Part shown: piece after piece, positions 37,145 to 45,859 of the stretch
Layout of the letters: every line of letters begins with the position of its first letter
Position numbering within the stretch: the stretch's first letter is position 1
Source: Kocuria rhizophila DC2201
Lineage (GTDB): Bacteria > Actinomycetota > Actinomycetes > Actinomycetales > Micrococcaceae
DNA length: 64,000 nucleotides
Direction: 5' to 3'
Assembly: GCF_000010285.1 (NCBI RefSeq)
Contig: NC_010617.1
Span: 1,612,001-1,676,000, forward strand
Notes under the pieces: model-generated
The model's database searches: none
What the model was told of the DNA's origin: nothing
What the model saw: the letters and a program-made list of their open reading frames with translations, nothing else
Position numbers and translations under genes: made by a program

Positions 37145-37714
37145 ATGAGCATCCGTCCCATCGTGATCTCCGGCCACCCCGTGCTGCACCGTCCCGCCGC
37201 GCGGGTCACCGAGTTCGACGCCGCCCTGCGCACCCTGGTCGCGGACCTGCACGAGACCATGGACGCCTCCCACGGCGTGGGACTGGCGGCTCCCCAGATC
37301 GGGGTGGGGCTGCGGATCTTCACGTACCTCTACGAGAACGAGGACGGCGTCCCCCCGCGCGGCACCCTGGTCAACCCGGTGCTGACCACGGGGAAGATCT
37401 CCGAGGTGGTACCGGACCCGGACGAGGAGTCCGAGGGCTGCCTGTCCGTGCCCGGCCAGGCGTGGCCGCTCAAGCGCGCGGACTGGGTGCGGATCGCCGG
37501 CCAGGACGAGAACGGGGACCCCGTGGCGTTCGAGGCCAACGGCTGGTTCGCCCGGGTGATGCAGCACGAGTACGACCACCTGGACGGCAAGCTCTACGTG
37601 GACCGTCTCAACCCCAAGTGGAGCCGCCGTGCCCGCAAGGCCATCCGCCGCGAGGAGTGGGGCACGGACTCCACGTGGCTTCCCGGCGTGGACGAGGACC
37701 CGTTCGGCCACTGA
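37145..37714 (+). CDS. def: Peptide deformylase
   Basis: 189 residues. This metalloenzyme removes the N-formyl group from new proteins. All three family motifs are present: GVGLAAPQIG, EGCLSVP (metal Cys) and QHEYDHLDG (two metal His and catalytic Glu). ATG 37145 follows GAGGT by nine bases; earlier in-frame codons have no support. Confidence 0.95.
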   Translation: MSIRPIVISGHPVLHRPAARVTEFDAALRTLVADLHETMDASHGVGLAAPQIGVGLRIFTYLYENEDGVPPRGTLVNPVLTTGKISEVVPDPDEESEGCLSVPGQAWPLKRADWVRIAGQDENGDPVAFEANGWFARVMQHEYDHLDGKLYVDRLNPKWSRRARKAIRREEWGTDSTWLPGVDEDPFGH

Positions 37715-37825
37715 CTCCGGCATCCGGGCGGTGCTCCCGGGGACGTTGCGCTGTCGGTGCACCGACACGAACGCACCGTTGCAGCCGCGCTGTCGCGGAC
37801 GCACCGTCGCGCACGCACCCGAGGG

Positions 37826-38602
37826 TCACTGCGGGTCCAGCACCACGGTCAGCACCCCAGCCTTCCGGCCCGCAGGCTGCCGCAGCTCCACCTCCCAGCG
37901 GGAGGCCACGGCGTCCCGCACGTCCTCGACCGTCTCCAGCGCCGCGCCTGCGGCCCGGGCCTCGCACAGCGCCCGTGCCACCAGACCGCGGGTGTGCTTG
38001 GCGTGGTGGGAGACCACCGAGCGGGTGCCGTCCGGTCTGCGCTGCTCCACGCGCACGGTGACGGTGCGCGGCGCGGGCGGGGCCCACGCGGCCGCGTAGG
38101 CCGCCGACCGGCAGTCCACGACCACCCGGTGGGCGGCGAGTGCGTCCAGCAACGGGGTGAGCCGGGGTTTCCACCACGTCCCGAGCTTGCCGGTGCCGGG
38201 CAGCGCGGCCCCCATCGACAGGCGGTACGCCGGGATCCGGTCCGTCGGACGCACCGCACCCCACAGCGCTGAGACCACCAGCACCGAGTCCTCCGCCATG
38301 CGCCGCGCGTCTGGCGGCAGCGAGCCCGCGTCCAGGGCGTCGTAGAGCACCCCGGTGTAGACCTCCAGGGCAGGTGCGGCGGGTGCGGTGCGCAGGCACC
38401 GGTTGCGGGCGACGTCATCAGCCAGGGAGGGGCCCACCCCGAGCACGTCCAGCGCGTCCGGGCGGGCGCTCACGGCCGCGAGCTCGTCCGCGAGCCCGTC
38501 ACGGGCCTCAGTGAGCTCGGGCAGCGAGAGGGAGGTGAGGTCCAGGGGCTCACCGGCGGCGGGGGCGGTCTTCGATTCGGAGGGCGGGAGCAGAATGAGC
38601 AC
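37826..38602 (-). CDS. yaaA: YaaA family peroxide-stress protein (DUF328)
   Basis: 258 residues. The family N-terminus LILLPPSESKTAPAAG and SALWGAVRPTDRIPAYRLSMG are present, as is SHHAKHTRG. YaaA proteins limit intracellular iron and damage under peroxide stress in E. coli; the role here is inferred. GTG 38602 is six bases after TAGACT, a leaderless-type start. It is convergent with def. Confidence 0.9.
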   Translation of the reverse strand: MLILLPPSESKTAPAAGEPLDLTSLSLPELTEARDGLADELAAVSARPDALDVLGVGPSLADDVARNRCLRTAPAAPALEVYTGVLYDALDAGSLPPDARRMAEDSVLVVSALWGAVRPTDRIPAYRLSMGAALPGTGKLGTWWKPRLTPLLDALAAHRVVVDCRSAAYAAAWAPPAPRTVTVRVEQRRPDGTRSVVSHHAKHTRGLVARALCEARAAGAALETVEDVRDAVASRWEVELRQPAGRKAGVLTVVLDPQ

Positions 38603-38608
38603 CCCACG

Positions 38609-38614
38609 AGTCTA
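38609..38614 (-). promoter_or_regulatory. -10 hexamer TAGACT, leaderless start of yaaA
   Basis: Ends six bases before GTG 38602. Confidence 0.65.
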
Positions 38615-38663
38615 GGGACCCGCGCGCACCCGCAGTGCCGCCTTCCAGGCACGGGGGTGTGGT

Positions 38664-39044
38664 GGACAGGTGGGCCTGTGAGCCGGGTTCTGTGCCGCGG
38701 CCGGTTGCCCGCACCGCGGTGACGACCATCCATCTAGGCCGTGCGTTGCCGCACGGCTCGAGCAGCCTACCCGGACGCTCGGGCGAGCAGCCCTCGAACG
38801 CGCCCTGCATGGCCTTGCTCCGGACGGGGTTTACCGAGCCGCGCCGGTCACCCGGCGCGCTGGTGGTCTCTTACACCACCTTTTCACCCTGACCCGCTCG
38901 CGGCGGGCGGTCTGTTTTCTGTGGCACTGTCCTGCGGGTTTCCCCGAGTGGGTGTTACCCACCGTCCTGCTCTGCGGAGCCCGGACTTTCCTCGAGACGC
39001 CGTCGCGAACGACGACGCCGCGCGGTCGCCCGGCCCACCTGTCC
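38664..39044 (-). ncRNA. rnpB: RNase P RNA (bacterial class A)
   Basis: About 381 nt on the minus strand. The 5' end GGACAGGTGGGCC pairs with the 3' end GGCCCACCTGTCC (P1 helix). The conserved GAGGAAAGTCCGGGC block lies near 38994-38980, and the ACAGAAAACA-type segment and the final AGAACCCGGCTCA are present. The 5' end sits six bases after the TAGGAT -10 hexamer. Apparent open frames through this interval are spurious. Confidence 0.93.
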
Positions 39045-39050
39045 GCCATG

Positions 39051-39056
39051 ATCCTA
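39051..39056 (-). promoter_or_regulatory. -10 hexamer TAGGAT of rnpB
   Basis: Six bases separate the hexamer from the structure-defined 5' end of the RNA, which calibrates the hexamer-to-start distance in this genome. Confidence 0.75.
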
Positions 39057-39163
39057 CCGCGTCCGCGCACGCCCGCCCGAGGCGCTCCCGGAGACGTCGC
39101 CGCCCGCGGCGCCTGCGGGTCCCCGGATGCGGCGTTCGCCGGTGTCCGGGTCACGGCCGCGGG

Positions 39164-39892
39164 TCAGAGCACGAGCATCGCCGAGCACTCCGGGCACTGC
39201 GGGACGGTGGCTTCCGGGGTGGCCTCCAGCGCCGCGGCGTCCGCGGGGCTCAGCCGGGTGCCGCACGCCCCGCACGTCCCGTGCTCCCAGCGGGCGACGG
39301 CGATCCGGCCCCCTCCGCGCGCGGTGCGCAGACTGTCGTAGCGATCCAGCAGCGCGGCGTCGGCGATGCCTGAGGCCAGCCGCGAGCGCTCTGCGCCCAG
39401 GCGGGCGTGCTCCTCCTGGAGGCGCGCCAGCTCCGCGTCCCGCTCGGCCACCGCCGCGCGGGCCTCCGCGTCCGCGGACCGCAGCAGCGGCTGCTTGCGC
39501 TCCCGGTCGGCGGCGACCTCCTCGGCGTGGTCCATGGCGCCGAGCTGCTCCTCCTCCGCCCGGTCCCGCTGGGCGGTGAGCGTGTCGATCTGGTGCTGGA
39601 TGCCCATCAGGTCCTTGGACGTTCCACCCGCGTTCAGCCGCTGGGTGTCCCGGTCGATCCTCGTCTGGATCTCGGTCACCGCCTGCTCGGCCTGCTGGAC
39701 GGCCTCCTGCGCGCGCTGCACGGCGGCGTCCAGCTCACGGGCGGCGGCAATGGCCTGGGTGCGGCGGGTCATCAGAGCCGCCACCCTCTCGGAGGTCTGG
39801 AGCTCCTTCGCGCGGCGCAGCGTGGTGAGCAGGCGGGAGTCCACCGCCTGCAGCTCCAGCAGGGCGGTCAGGGACGTACGGGGTGAAGCCAT
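39164..39892 (-). CDS. Coiled-coil protein with C4 zinc ribbon (DUF164 / CT398-like)
   Basis: 242 residues. A long antiparallel coiled coil fills residues about 1-190 (LTALLELQAVDSRLLTTL, GIQHQIDTLTAQRDRAEEEQ). The C-terminal zinc ribbon has CGACGTRLS and VPQCPECSAMLVL, giving two CxxC pairs. Function is unknown. It lies downstream of the NIF3-family gene, an arrangement that recurs in actinobacteria. ATG 39892 follows GGAGGAAG. Confidence 0.87.
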   Translation of the reverse strand: MASPRTSLTALLELQAVDSRLLTTLRRAKELQTSERVAALMTRRTQAIAAARELDAAVQRAQEAVQQAEQAVTEIQTRIDRDTQRLNAGGTSKDLMGIQHQIDTLTAQRDRAEEEQLGAMDHAEEVAADRERKQPLLRSADAEARAAVAERDAELARLQEEHARLGAERSRLASGIADAALLDRYDSLRTARGGGRIAVARWEHGTCGACGTRLSPADAAALEATPEATVPQCPECSAMLVL

Positions 39893-40087
39893 GGGAGTCT
39901 TCCTCCGGTTCGGTGGTGACGGACGGTGCGGGGTGGACCCGGGGCGCGCGGCCGGTGACGGGGCCGGGTGGGAACGTGCTCGCGGGAGCCCGCTCCTCCC
40001 CTGCCTTCCCGGCCGAGCGGCGGTGCGCGGGCCGGCAGGGAGCGGGCCGAGCCGGGGTGTCCCGCCTGCGGGGCCGTGCCGACGGGC

Positions 40088-40969
40088 TCAGCCCGGTGGG
40101 GTCGGCACCGTGAAGTCCCAGGGGTCGGTGCGCAGCGTGCTCACGTGCACGTCCACCTCGAAGCCCCGTGCGGACAGGGCCCGCTGCAGGTCCTCCGCGG
40201 CCCACGGCAGCCACAGGGCCTCGCTCGCGGAGTGGGCGGCGTCGATCAGCGCGGGGGTGCCGTGCTCGCCCGGGCCCAGGGCGCGCTCCCGGGCCTCCGA
40301 CGCCGGGTGGTGCCGCAGGTCCGCGGTCACGTACACGTCCGCGCCGTGGGCGCGCACGGTGTCGAACAGCGAGTCCCCCGATCCGCCGCACACCGCGACC
40401 GTGCCGATCCGCCGCCCCGGCTCCCCCGCCACGCGCAGGCCCTGCACCGCGGGTGGAATCCGCAGGGCGAGACGCTCCGCGAGCTCCGCGAGCGTCACGG
40501 GGTGCTCCAGGGTGCCCACCCGACCCAGCCCCACGCGGGGGTCCGCGGCGTCCGGGACGAGCGGTGCGGCGTCGTCGGGGTTCACACCGCACGCGGCGAT
40601 CAGCGCGTCCGAGACGCCGCGGCGCGCGGCGTCGGCGTTGGTGTGGCAGCTCAGCAGGGCGCAGCCGCCCTCGACGAGGTCGTGGATCGCGCGGCCCTTG
40701 AAGCCGTCCGCGGCCACCGAGGTGACCCCGCGCAGCAGCAGGGGGTGGTGGGTCAGCAGCAGGTCCGCACCCGCGTCGACCGCCTCCGCCACCACCGAGG
40801 CCACCGGGTCCACCGCGAGGTGGATGCGCCGCACCGGCCGCTCGGGCCGGCCCACGGCGAGCCCGGACGCGTCCCAGTCCTCCTGCAGCCGGAAGGGCCA
40901 CAGGCGGTCCGCGACGTCCACGACGTCCTGCAGGGTGGCAGTGGTGCTGGGCGGGTGCGCGGTGTCCAT
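40088..40969 (-). CDS. NIF3-like dinuclear metal-centre protein
   Basis: 293 residues. Family signatures: DWDASGLAVGRPERPVRR near the N-terminus, LLLTHHPLLLRGV (metal His), LLSCHTNADAARRGVSDAL and VAVCGGSGDS. Sometimes annotated as a GTP cyclohydrolase I type 2 homologue; activity is uncertain. ATG 40969 is seven bases after TAGGAT, so it is leaderless-type; the longer upstream frame is rejected. Confidence 0.88.
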   Translation of the reverse strand: MDTAHPPSTTATLQDVVDVADRLWPFRLQEDWDASGLAVGRPERPVRRIHLAVDPVASVVAEAVDAGADLLLTHHPLLLRGVTSVAADGFKGRAIHDLVEGGCALLSCHTNADAARRGVSDALIAACGVNPDDAAPLVPDAADPRVGLGRVGTLEHPVTLAELAERLALRIPPAVQGLRVAGEPGRRIGTVAVCGGSGDSLFDTVRAHGADVYVTADLRHHPASEARERALGPGEHGTPALIDAAHSASEALWLPWAAEDLQRALSARGFEVDVHVSTLRTDPWDFTVPTPPG

Positions 40970-40976
40970 GCAGCCC

Positions 40977-40982
40977 ATCCTA
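40977..40982 (-). promoter_or_regulatory. -10 hexamer TAGGAT, leaderless start of the NIF3 gene
   Basis: Ends seven bases before ATG 40969. Confidence 0.6.
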
Positions 40983-41040
40983 GGAGGGCCCGCAGCGGCG
41001 CGCCCGGGAATCTTCTGACGTGCCGCGCGTTGTACTAGGC

Positions 41041-41580
41041 ATGACTTCATCCGCACCGCAGACGTTCGTGCTGGCCGGTGGCTGCTTCTGGTGCCTCGAC
41101 GCCGTCTACCGCCGGACGCGCGGCGTGCAGCGGGTCCGCAGCGTGTACACCGGCGGGCACACCGCGCACCCCGACTACGAGAGCGTGTGCTCGGGCACCA
41201 CCGGGCACGCCGAGGCCGTGGAAGTCACCTTCGACCCGGACGTGGTTCCCGCCGAGGTGGTCCTGGACCTGTTCTTCACGGGCCACGACCCCACCACGCT
41301 GAACCGCCAGGGCTACGACGTGGGCACGCAATACCGCTCCGCGATGTTCCCCGCGGACGACGAGCAGCGGCGCACCTTCGAGGCCGCGATCGCCCGCGCG
41401 CAGGAGCTGTTCGAGGACCCCGTGGTCACCACGGTGGAGCCCCTGGGCCCCCTGCACGAGGCCGAGGACTTCCACCAGGACTTCTACGGCAACCAGCCGT
41501 TCAACGGATACTGCCAGGTGATCATCAACCCCAAACTGGCCAAGGTCCGCAAACATTACGCCGCGTGGCTCACGGACTGA
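41041..41580 (+). CDS. msrA: Peptide-methionine (S)-S-oxide reductase
   Basis: 179 residues. TFVLAGGCFWCLD contains the catalytic GCFWC. SVYTGGHTAHPDYESVCSGTTGHAEAV and HDPTTLNRQGYDVGTQYRSA are MsrA hallmarks. Residues recycled by thioredoxin are expected, but I do not see the usual C-terminal resolving cysteine pair; QPFNGYCQV has one. It is divergent from the NIF3-family gene. Confidence 0.94.
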   Translation: MTSSAPQTFVLAGGCFWCLDAVYRRTRGVQRVRSVYTGGHTAHPDYESVCSGTTGHAEAVEVTFDPDVVPAEVVLDLFFTGHDPTTLNRQGYDVGTQYRSAMFPADDEQRRTFEAAIARAQELFEDPVVTTVEPLGPLHEAEDFHQDFYGNQPFNGYCQVIINPKLAKVRKHYAAWLTD

Positions 41581-41601
41581 GATCCCACGCCTCGTCGCGA
41601 C

Positions 41602-41607
41602 TACGCT
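41602..41607 (+). promoter_or_regulatory. Candidate -10 (TACGCT) of cysK
   Basis: Gives a leader of about 66-70 nt before the cysK ATG. Confidence 0.35.
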
Positions 41608-41679
41608 GACACGGAATCCCCGTACGGTCCGCGGCACCCGCATGCCGCGAACGCGATACCACCGAACAGGAGACACGCC

Positions 41680-42615
41680 ATGGGCACCATCTACAACGAC
41701 GTCACGGAGATCGTGGGGGGCACCCCCCTGGTCCGGCTGAACCGGCTCGACAACGACCTCCCCGGCAACGTGGCCGTCAAGCTCGAGTTCTACAACCCCG
41801 CCAACTCCGTGAAGGACCGCATCGGCAAGGCCATCGTGGACGCGGCCGAGGCCTCCGGCCAGCTCAAGCCCGGCGGCACGATCGTGGAGGGCACCTCCGG
41901 CAACACCGGCATCGCGCTCGCCATGGTGGGTGCGGCCCGCGGCTACAAGGTCATCCTGACCATGCCGGAGACCATGTCCACCGAGCGTCGCGTCATGCTG
42001 CGCGCCTACGGCGCGGAGATCGTGCTGACCCCCGGCGCGGACGGCATGCGCGGCGCGGTGGACAAGGCCCAGGAGATCGTGGACACCACCGAGAACGCGG
42101 TGCTCGCGAGCCAGTTCGCCAACCCCGCGAACCCCCAGGTGCACTACGAGACCACGGGTCCGGAGGTCTGGGAGGACACGAACGGGCAGGTGGACGTCTT
42201 TGTGGCGGGCGTCGGCACCGGTGGCACCATCTCCGGCGTCGGGAAGTACCTGCGCGAGCAGAAGTCGGACGTGCGCCTCATCGCCGTGGAGCCCTCCGAC
42301 TCCCCGCTGCTCACCGAGGGCAAGGCCGGGCCCCACAAGATCCAGGGCCTCGGCGCCAACTTCGTGCCGGACGTCCTGGACCGCGAGGTCTACGACGACG
42401 TCTACGACGTCACCGTGGAGGACTCCGTGAGGGTCGCACGCGACCTCGGCACCAAGGAGGGCATTCTCGGAGGCATCTCTTCCGGCGCCATCGTGTGGGC
42501 CGCCCTGCAGGAGGCTGCGAAGGACGAGAACCGCGACAAGCTGATCGTGGCCGTGGTCTGCGACTTCGGCGAGCGCTACATCTCCACCATCCTCTACGAG
42601 GACATCCGGGGCTGA
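41680..42615 (+). CDS. cysK: Cysteine synthase A (O-acetylserine sulfhydrylase)
   Basis: 311 residues. PLP enzyme making cysteine from O-acetylserine and sulfide. The PLP lysine is in [13 protein letters not shown], followed by [10 protein letters not shown] and the phosphate loop [12 protein letters not shown]; the C-terminal [11 protein letters not shown] holds the serine contacting PLP. The ATG follows AGGAGA. It lies upstream of cysE, which makes its substrate. Confidence 0.96.
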   Translation: MGTIYNDVTEIVGGTPLVRLNRLDNDLPGNVAVKLEFYNPANSVKDRIGKAIVDAAEASGQLKPGGTIVEGTSGNTGIALAMVGAARGYKVILTMPETMSTERRVMLRAYGAEIVLTPGADGMRGAVDKAQEIVDTTENAVLASQFANPANPQVHYETTGPEVWEDTNGQVDVFVAGVGTGGTISGVGKYLREQKSDVRLIAVEPSDSPLLTEGKAGPHKIQGLGANFVPDVLDREVYDDVYDVTVEDSVRVARDLGTKEGILGGISSGAIVWAALQEAAKDENRDKLIVAVVCDFGERYISTILYEDIRG

Positions 42616-42637
42616 TCGCACCCACCAACGGGCATTG

Positions 42638-42683
42638 CGGGTGCCCGGGGCCTGCACCCTCACCGGCGCGCCCCGGGCACCCG
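42638..42683 (+). terminator. 13-bp perfect hairpin between cysK and cysE
   Basis: Arms at 42638-42650 and 42671-42683 with a 20-base loop. It may reduce read-through so that cysE is partly uncoupled from cysK. Confidence 0.5.
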
Positions 42684-42799
42684 TTCGTCACTTTCACCGC
42701 CTCCCGGCCCCGCGCCCGGCACTCGGGCGCGGCGTGCACGGCCCGCCGACCTGGGACAATGGACCGGTCTGCCGGTCCACCACCGAAGGGGAATTTCAC

Positions 42800-43384
42800 G
42801 TGAGCTTCTGGCGCCGACTCCGCGAGGACATCGACACGGCCCGCACCCACGACCCCGCGGCGCGCTCCGCCGTGGAGATCGTGCTGAACTACTCCGGGCT
42901 GCACGCCATCTGGGCGCACCGGCTCTCCCACCGGCTGTGGCAGAAGCCCGAGCGGCGGCTGCTGGCCCGCACCGTGTCCCAGGTCGCGCGTTTCGCCACT
43001 GGAGTGGAAATCCACCCGGGGGCCACGATCGGCCGCCGCTTCTTCATCGACCATGGCATGGGGGTCGTGATCGGGGAGACGGCAGAGATCGGCGAGGACG
43101 TCATGATCTACCACGGTGTCACGCTGGGCGGCCGCTCGCTGGAGCCAGTCAAGCGCCACCCCACCATCGGGGACCGGGTCACCATCGGCGCGGGGGCCAA
43201 GATCCTCGGCCCGCTCACCGTGGGCCACGACTCCTCGGTGGGCGCCAACGCCGTGGTGGTCAAGCACGTCCCCGAGGACTCCATCGTCACGGGCATCCCC
43301 GGCAAGGTCCGCCGCAGGACACCGGAGAAGCAGGAGCCGCTCGTGGACCCGGCCACCTACATCGACCCCGCCATGTGGATCTGA
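42800..43384 (+). CDS. cysE: Serine O-acetyltransferase
   Basis: 194 residues. Short actinobacterial-type CysE: an N-terminal helical part, then left-handed beta-helix hexapeptides ([32 protein letters not shown]). The C-terminal tail DPAMWI ends in Ile, the residue that docks into the CysK active site in cysteine synthase complexes. GTG 42800 follows GAAGGGGA. Confidence 0.94.
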   Translation: MSFWRRLREDIDTARTHDPAARSAVEIVLNYSGLHAIWAHRLSHRLWQKPERRLLARTVSQVARFATGVEIHPGATIGRRFFIDHGMGVVIGETAEIGEDVMIYHGVTLGGRSLEPVKRHPTIGDRVTIGAGAKILGPLTVGHDSSVGANAVVVKHVPEDSIVTGIPGKVRRRTPEKQEPLVDPATYIDPAMWI

Positions 43385-43410
43385 GAGCTCCCCTCCCGCC
43401 ACCACGACGG

Positions 43411-43439
43411 CGCCCGCTCCCCCTGTCGGGGAACGGGCG
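43411..43439 (+). terminator. Terminator after cysE with a T-tract
   Basis: 12-bp stem with one mismatch, five-base loop, followed by TCTTTTCG, a near-canonical intrinsic terminator. Confidence 0.75.
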
Positions 43440-43528
43440 TCTTTTCGCTGCACGGACCCCATGGGAGCCTGGCGCCGGGACGAGACCCCGCGACGCCGTT
43501 ACCCGGGGCCGTGTACCCACGACGAGAA

Positions 43529-43560
43529 CGGGCCGGTTCCTCGTCGGAGGAACCGGCCCG
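43529..43560 (-). terminator. 14-bp perfect hairpin terminator after gnd
   Basis: Arms 43529-43542 and 43547-43560 around a GTCG loop, downstream of the convergent gnd gene. Confidence 0.7.
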
Positions 43561-43606
43561 CTGCCAGTGCGTCAGGGCGCCGAGCTCTGGTCTCTGAGCT
43601 GCACAA

Positions 43607-45064
43607 TCAGGAGACGACCTCGGAACGGTCCCCGCTCCACAGCACGTGGAAGCTGGACTCGGGATCGTCGATGCGCTTGTAGGTGTGCGCGCCGAAGTAG
43701 TCGCGCAGACCCTGGGTCAGCGCGGCGTTCAGACGCGGGCGACGCAGGCCGTCGTAGTATGCGAGCGCCGAGGAGAACACCGGGGCGGGGATGCCGCGTT
43801 CCACCGCGCGGGCGACCACGCGACGCCACGCCGGCAGGGCGTCCTCAATGGAATTCACGAACTCGGGCGCGAAGAGCAGGTTCAGCGGGGCCTTGTCACC
43901 CTCGTAGGCCTTCATGATCACGTTGAGCAGATCGGCACGGATGATGCAGCCGTTGCGCCACAGGCTCGCGATCGTGGCGAGGTCCAGGGTCCAGCCGTAC
44001 TCGCGTCCAGCCATGGTGAGCATGTCCAGGCCCTGGGCGTAGGCCACGAGCTTGGAGGCGTAGAGCGCCTTGCGGACGTCCTCCACGAACCCGGGGTCCT
44101 TCACGACGTCCTCCGTGGTGTCCCCGATGCCCGCGGGCAGCACCTCCTGGGCCTCCTTGCGCATCGCGGGCTCCGAGGAGGACAGCGCGCGCGCGAACAC
44201 GGACTCGGCGATCGCGGTGACCGGGGAACCGAGCTCCAGGGCCTCCTGCACGGTCCAGCGCCCGGTGCCCTTCTGGCCCGCGGCGTCCGCGACGATGTCG
44301 ATGAACGGTTTGCCGGTCTTCGGGTCCACCTGGCGCAGCACCTGGGCGGTGATCTCGATGAGGTAGGAGGACAGCTCGGTGGTGTTCCACCGGTCGAACA
44401 CGTCCGCCTGCTCGGCCGGCTCGAGCCCGGCCACGGAGCGCAGCAGCTCGTGGGCCTCGCCGATCACCTGCATGTCCGCGTACTCGATGCCGTTGTGCAC
44501 CATCTTCACGAAGTGCCCCGCGCCGTCCGTGCCGATCCACGCGCAGCACGGAGCGCCGTCGTCCGCCTTGGCGGAGATGTCCTCGAGCATGGGGCCCAGG
44601 GTCCTGTAGGACTCCTCCGAGCCGCCCGGCATGATGGACGGGCCGTTGAGCGCGCCCTCCTCACCGCCGGAGACGCCCACGCCGACGAAGTGCAGCCCGT
44701 TCTCCGCGCACTCGCGCTCACGGCGCCGGGTGTCCTGGAAGTACGAGTTGCCGCCGTCGATGATGATGTCGCCCTCGTCCAGCAGCGGCGTGAGCTGCTC
44801 AATGACCGAGTCCACGGGTGCGCCGGCCTTGACCATGATCAGCACGCGGCGTGGGCGCTCCAGAGAGTCCACGAGTTCCTGCATGGTCTCCGTGCGGATG
44901 AACTCGCCCTCGGAGCCGTGCTCCTCGATCAGGGCGTCCGTCTTCGCCACGGAACGGTTGTGCAGGGCCACGGTGTAGCCGTGGTGCGCGAAGTTGCGGG
45001 CAAGGTTGGCGCCCATCACGGCAAGGCCGGTGACACCGATATCAGCTTTGTTTTCTGCAGCCAT
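43607..45064 (-). CDS. gnd: 6-phosphogluconate dehydrogenase, decarboxylating
   Basis: 485 residues. Oxidative pentose-phosphate enzyme producing ribulose-5-phosphate, CO2 and NADPH. NADP-binding GLAVMGANLARNFAHHGY, substrate-site GVGVSGGEEGALNGPSIMPGG and HFVKMVHNGIEYADMQ, and the C-terminal FHVLWSGDRSEV are all present. The ATG at 45064 is six bases after TAGGCT. Confidence 0.96.
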   Translation of the reverse strand: MAAENKADIGVTGLAVMGANLARNFAHHGYTVALHNRSVAKTDALIEEHGSEGEFIRTETMQELVDSLERPRRVLIMVKAGAPVDSVIEQLTPLLDEGDIIIDGGNSYFQDTRRRERECAENGLHFVGVGVSGGEEGALNGPSIMPGGSEESYRTLGPMLEDISAKADDGAPCCAWIGTDGAGHFVKMVHNGIEYADMQVIGEAHELLRSVAGLEPAEQADVFDRWNTTELSSYLIEITAQVLRQVDPKTGKPFIDIVADAAGQKGTGRWTVQEALELGSPVTAIAESVFARALSSSEPAMRKEAQEVLPAGIGDTTEDVVKDPGFVEDVRKALYASKLVAYAQGLDMLTMAGREYGWTLDLATIASLWRNGCIIRADLLNVIMKAYEGDKAPLNLLFAPEFVNSIEDALPAWRRVVARAVERGIPAPVFSSALAYYDGLRRPRLNAALTQGLRDYFGAHTYKRIDDPESSFHVLWSGDRSEVVS

Positions 45065-45070
45065 GTCCCC

Positions 45071-45076
45071 AGCCTA
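45071..45076 (-). promoter_or_regulatory. -10 hexamer TAGGCT, leaderless start of gnd
   Basis: Ends six bases before ATG 45064. Confidence 0.65.
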
Positions 45077-45170
45077 CGCACCCGCGGGGACACGGTGCAG
45101 CCGTCCCGGACACCGGGCGGCCGCGGGCACGAGAAAACCCCGGAACCTGGTGGTTCCGGGGCTGTCCGTG

Positions 45171-45261
45171 TGGTGGAGACCGACGGAATCGAACCGCCGT
45201 ATCTGTCACGCTCGAAAGCGATCAAGCGCACCAGCGTCCCCTGGTGAACACTGCGGTCTCC
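45171..45261 (-). other. tRNA-like element, possibly a degenerate class II tRNA
   Basis: On the minus strand a perfect 7-bp acceptor stem (GGAGACC/GGTCTCC) is followed by discriminator A and an encoded CCA. The T-arm GGCGG-TTCGATT-CCGTC pairs well. The 91-nt length suits a class II (Ser/Leu) tRNA. However, position 8 is G rather than T, no canonical D-arm exists, and no 5-bp stem with a 7-base loop can be found. The best anticodon-like arm is CGCTT/GAGCG with a 10-base loop, preceded by a CACCAG/CTGGTG hairpin. It may be a decayed tRNA-Ser or a tRNA-like RNA. Confidence 0.45.
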
Positions 45262-45439
45262 CGCGTGCTGCACCGTCATTTTAACCCCCGGTGACGCTGC
45301 GGTGTCAAACCGCGGAGCCCCGGGTGAGCGCCACGTGTGCAAGCTCACCGCGCCGCCCCTGCGCGAGAACCCGACCGAACGGTAGGCTGACTCCCAATCG
45401 GGTGCTGGCAGCTGCTCCAGTCGTGCCCACCCGATCCCC

Positions 45440-45512
45440 GGGCCTTTAGCTCAGCTGGTAGAGCGCTACGTTTACACCGTAGATGTCGTCGGTTCGATCC
45501 CGGCAGGGCCCA
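45440..45512 (+). tRNA. tRNA-Val (TAC)
   Basis: Acceptor GGGCCTT pairs with AGGGCCC, the D-arm contains TAGCTCAGCTGGTAGAGC, the anticodon arm CTACG-TTTACAC-CGTAG gives TAC, and the T-arm contains GGTTCGATCC. CCA is not encoded (ACCG follows the stem). A hairpin terminator follows at once. Confidence 0.95.
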
Positions 45513-45517
45513 CCGGT

Positions 45518-45553
45518 GCACGCCCCGCCCGTCCTCGGACGAGCGGGGCGTGC
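45518..45553 (+). terminator. Hairpin terminator after tRNA-Val
   Basis: 11-bp perfect outer stem (45518-45528 with 45543-45553) plus a 5-bp inner stem after one mismatch. Confidence 0.65.
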
Positions 45554-45859
45554 TGCATCCTCGATGCATCTGTCCGCGGCGGGCTTCGCCGACGCCAGCC
45601 GCGTCCTCCACAGCCGGGCGCGATCCCTGTTGCCGCTCCTGCCAACCTGGCTAGCTTGAGCCCGTGGACGGATGGGAGACAATCACGACCGGGCGCCCCG
45701 GCTCGGGCCCGCCCCGCACTGCACGGGTGAGCGCCTCGGTCGGTCACCGCGGAGCAGGGCAGCCACGCGCTGGGCCGTCACGAGCCCGCGCGTGACGGAC
45801 GGATCAGCGTTGGCGCACGCGGGCGGCGTCATCCCTCCGGCCTGCGCAGGACCGGTCTC
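45554..45859. other. 306-bp stretch without a convincing gene
   Basis: Frames crossing this interval are antisense or have no start signal. A GACAAT at about 45677 could be a weak -10 for the downstream membrane-protein gene. No repeat or stable RNA structure is obvious. Confidence 0.4.

Noticed and set aside
38635-39373. Open frames of 80-210 residues on the plus strand
   Set aside because: The interval is rnpB, with conserved RNA helices and a promoter on the minus strand.
45345-45747. Minus-strand frames of 78-91 residues over tRNA-Val
   Set aside because: Antisense translations of tRNA sequence, a common mis-annotation.
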